This document shows, piece after piece, positions 62,324 to 64,000 of a DNA stretch of 64,000 bases (positions are counted from its first letter, which is position 1; each line of letters opens with the position of its first letter). Both the position numbers and the translations under genes were made by a program. Source of the DNA: Tridacna crocea (Eukaryota; Mollusca; Bivalvia; Cardiida; Cardiidae). The notes beneath the pieces are model-generated. The model had not been told where the DNA came from and searched no databases. It saw only the letters and a list, made by a program, of their open reading frames with translations. The stretch covers positions 61,276,001 through 61,340,000 of the forward strand of contig OX031057.1 of the NCBI GenBank assembly GCA_943736015.1, read 5' to 3'.

Positions 62324-64000
62324 CCCCAGAAATTAATGCAACAAATGGCTAAAAAAAGACTGAAAACTCTTTTTGTTGCTTCCTATTGCATATATCAAAC
62401 AAAGGCAACTGAAGTGTAATTTTTCTAATCTCTTCAAACCGCAACAAGAAACCCAGTTACGTTGACTACAGTCTCATATATGCCAGTTACGCTCATGCGA
62501 AAACCCCAGAAAATAATGTGACAAGTGGCTAAAAAAAGACTGAATGCTTCTTATTGCATAAATCAAACAAATGGAACAAAATTTTTAATGTATATTTTTT
62601 TCCTCCAATCTCTTTATACCATAAAGACAAGTCTATTTATGTTGACTACGGTCTCAAAGGTGCCGGTTACGTATCCATGAAAACGCGAAAAATCGACTTA
62701 CGGAACAGTTCATAGCAGATGACACCTGTTGCTTGATAGGTCAAATATAGGGAACTTAATTTCTAATATCTGTTTTTTACTCCTCTAGCCTTTTTTTACC
62801 GTGACAACAAACCCATTTAGGTTGTCTATTGTCTCGCAGGTGCCAGTAACGTACCCGCGAAAACATGAAAAATCGACTTACGGAACATTTTATAGCAGAC
62901 GACAACTGTTGCTTAAAGTCAATTATAGGGATTTTTCTATTTTTTCTTTTTCATTTTCTCTCACTAGGGCCAATGATTTGGTTACGATGACCATCTCACC
63001 CATACTTGACTGATACGTGCTGCGCATAAAATCGTAAAATCAACTTTGACATTTTCGGAGGCAACTGATACCTGTTAAACAAATCAAAGAAAGGTAATCA
63101 AAATTTTTCCCTGTTTTCTTACCAGGGTCATGAAAACATTAAACCAATTTTGACGACCGTGCGAGTCAAAAGTCAATTTTATGTTTAATCGCTGCGCAAA
63201 AATATAAAATTCAGAAGCAACTGGTTGCTGTTGCGGAAACTTTTTCCGATAAAAAAATCTGGGTTGTTTGAAGAATTTAGAAGTAGGCCATAAAGATACA
63301 ATAAGATGTAAGAATAACTAAAAATCAGTTTTTTTCTTTGATAGGGTAGAAAACATTGTGGGAAAAGGAGAAAATGCTGGTAACCTGCATTTCTCCTTTC
63401 CTCAGATTATTTTCAAAAGCCTTCTCTTTCAGGGGTGTTAATAAAAGGCGTCATTGTGTGGTAAAAGGTTAATAAGAATAAACAGATATCCCCCCCTTTC
63501 CCATCAGCCAATCAAATCTCTTCCCTCTCTGAAATTATCCAATCAAAGAAGCTTTAAGGAAATCAGAATGGGAACCAAGAGCCAAAATCAGAATGGGAAC
63601 CAACAGCCAATCAGATATTCAACAGCCAATCAGAGAGCTTCAAAATCGCTCCAAAATGGCGCCATAATTTATCGAAAAAAACAGTGAAAAAAAAACGGCA
63701 TAAAAGTGGATTTAAAGTCTTCTTTAAAGGCTGCTGTGCAGTCCTTGGCGAACTGCCAGGCATGCACCATCCACACATGCCAGATTTCACTGAAAATGGG
63801 CAAACATTTAAGAAAATAGGGGCGCAGCAGACCTTGTTATGGTCTTTTGAAGCCCCTTGCAAGAATGCAAGAATTACTTCCCTTAGACCCTCGATGCAAG
63901 CCCCCCCCCAAGCACTTCACTGGATTCGCTTTTCTAACTCAGCCCACAATAAATGCTGCACATTGAAACTTTCAATAAGCCAAAGTGATCAATGTACAGT
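62324..64000 (+). repeat. Unit M37, cut by the right window edge
   Basis: It shares A at 62677, A at 62848, the 2-bp loss near 63260 (here CTGGGTTGTTTG) and A at 63546 with M33. It differs from M33 in having A9 and C9. The last few bases of the unit lie outside the window. Confidence 0.94.

Larger units (their letters stand above)
1..64000 (+). repeat. Macrosatellite array, ~1,695-bp unit, 37 unit starts
   Basis: The whole window apart from one insertion is a head-to-tail array of one unit. Taking the first base of CCCCAGAAATTAATG as unit start, units begin at 152 and then every 1,688-1,697 bp, except where M9 carries an insertion and M21 a deletion. All copies share one orientation, and neither end of the array is reached. 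Length differences come mostly from two C runs, one A run and a few small indels. No ribosomal RNA, 5S, histone or other known tandem gene was recognised in the unit. The size and the promoter-like module in each unit resemble macrosatellites such as DXZ4 or D4Z4 in organisation only; there is no evident homology. Confidence 0.97.

Noticed and set aside
1-64000. CRISPR array or prokaryotic repeat locus
   Set aside because: The unit is 1.69 kb with no short repeat-spacer pattern and no cas-like genes; the signals are eukaryotic.
1-64000. Tandem rDNA, 5S, histone or snRNA gene cluster
   Set aside because: The CCAAT and TATA-like signals recall histone promoters, but there is no histone-coding sequence, no histone 3' stem-loop and no recognisable rRNA, 5S or snRNA sequence.

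Overview
The window holds a single large tandem-repeat array and no protein-coding or classical RNA gene I can support. A unit of about 1,695 bp is repeated head to tail, all in one orientation. There are 37 unit starts (positions 152 to 62324), and the array runs off both ends of the window. The sequence is AT-rich, with CCAAT, TATA-like and AATAAA signals, satellite-in-satellite structure and a DNA transposon with terminal inverted repeats. Together these point to a eukaryote. An invertebrate, perhaps a bivalve mollusc, is a low-confidence guess from the AATTACYTCCCTT-type motif and the element architecture. The short open frames are non-ATG or broken by homopolymer changes from unit to unit, which argues against coding.

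Layout of one unit (M1, 152-1846). The first half is a degenerate inner satellite: three consecutive 180-bp subrepeats (A, B, C), then diverged ones of 169 and 170 bp (D, E) and a stub (F). The second half is unique. It holds a 41-bp quasi-palindrome, a C7 tract, four CCAAT boxes built on a 25-bp micro-duplication, an ATGGCGCCAT palindrome, a CATAAAAG TATA-like box, a hairpin-rich stretch, a C8-C16 homopolymer and an AATAAA hexamer with a GT-rich tail. The order is that of a small Pol II transcription unit of roughly 250 bp carried by every unit. This is inferred, not shown.

Layout of the array. M1-M8 (152-13711) look identical to each other, even in a C14 run. M9 is interrupted by a 1,330-bp transposon (13984-15313) with perfect 16-bp inverted ends and a 6-bp GTATAT target duplication; its ends are hAT-like. 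The right part of M9 and M10 carry private changes, whereas M11-M16 return to the M1 type apart from C-run length. M17-M19 are a slightly different group. From M20 (33679) on, units carry another haplotype (TTGTTATGG instead of TCGTTATGG, usually A8 instead of A9), except M27, which is of the left type. M21 has a 114-bp deletion with a 2-bp filler.

Rare variants recur three units apart (M21/M24, M25/M28) and four units apart (M33/M37). This is the footprint of unequal exchange or duplication of multi-unit blocks. The most interesting object is therefore a macrosatellite with three nested levels (180 bp, 1.69 kb, 5-6.8 kb), with a promoter-like module in each unit and a datable transposon landmark.
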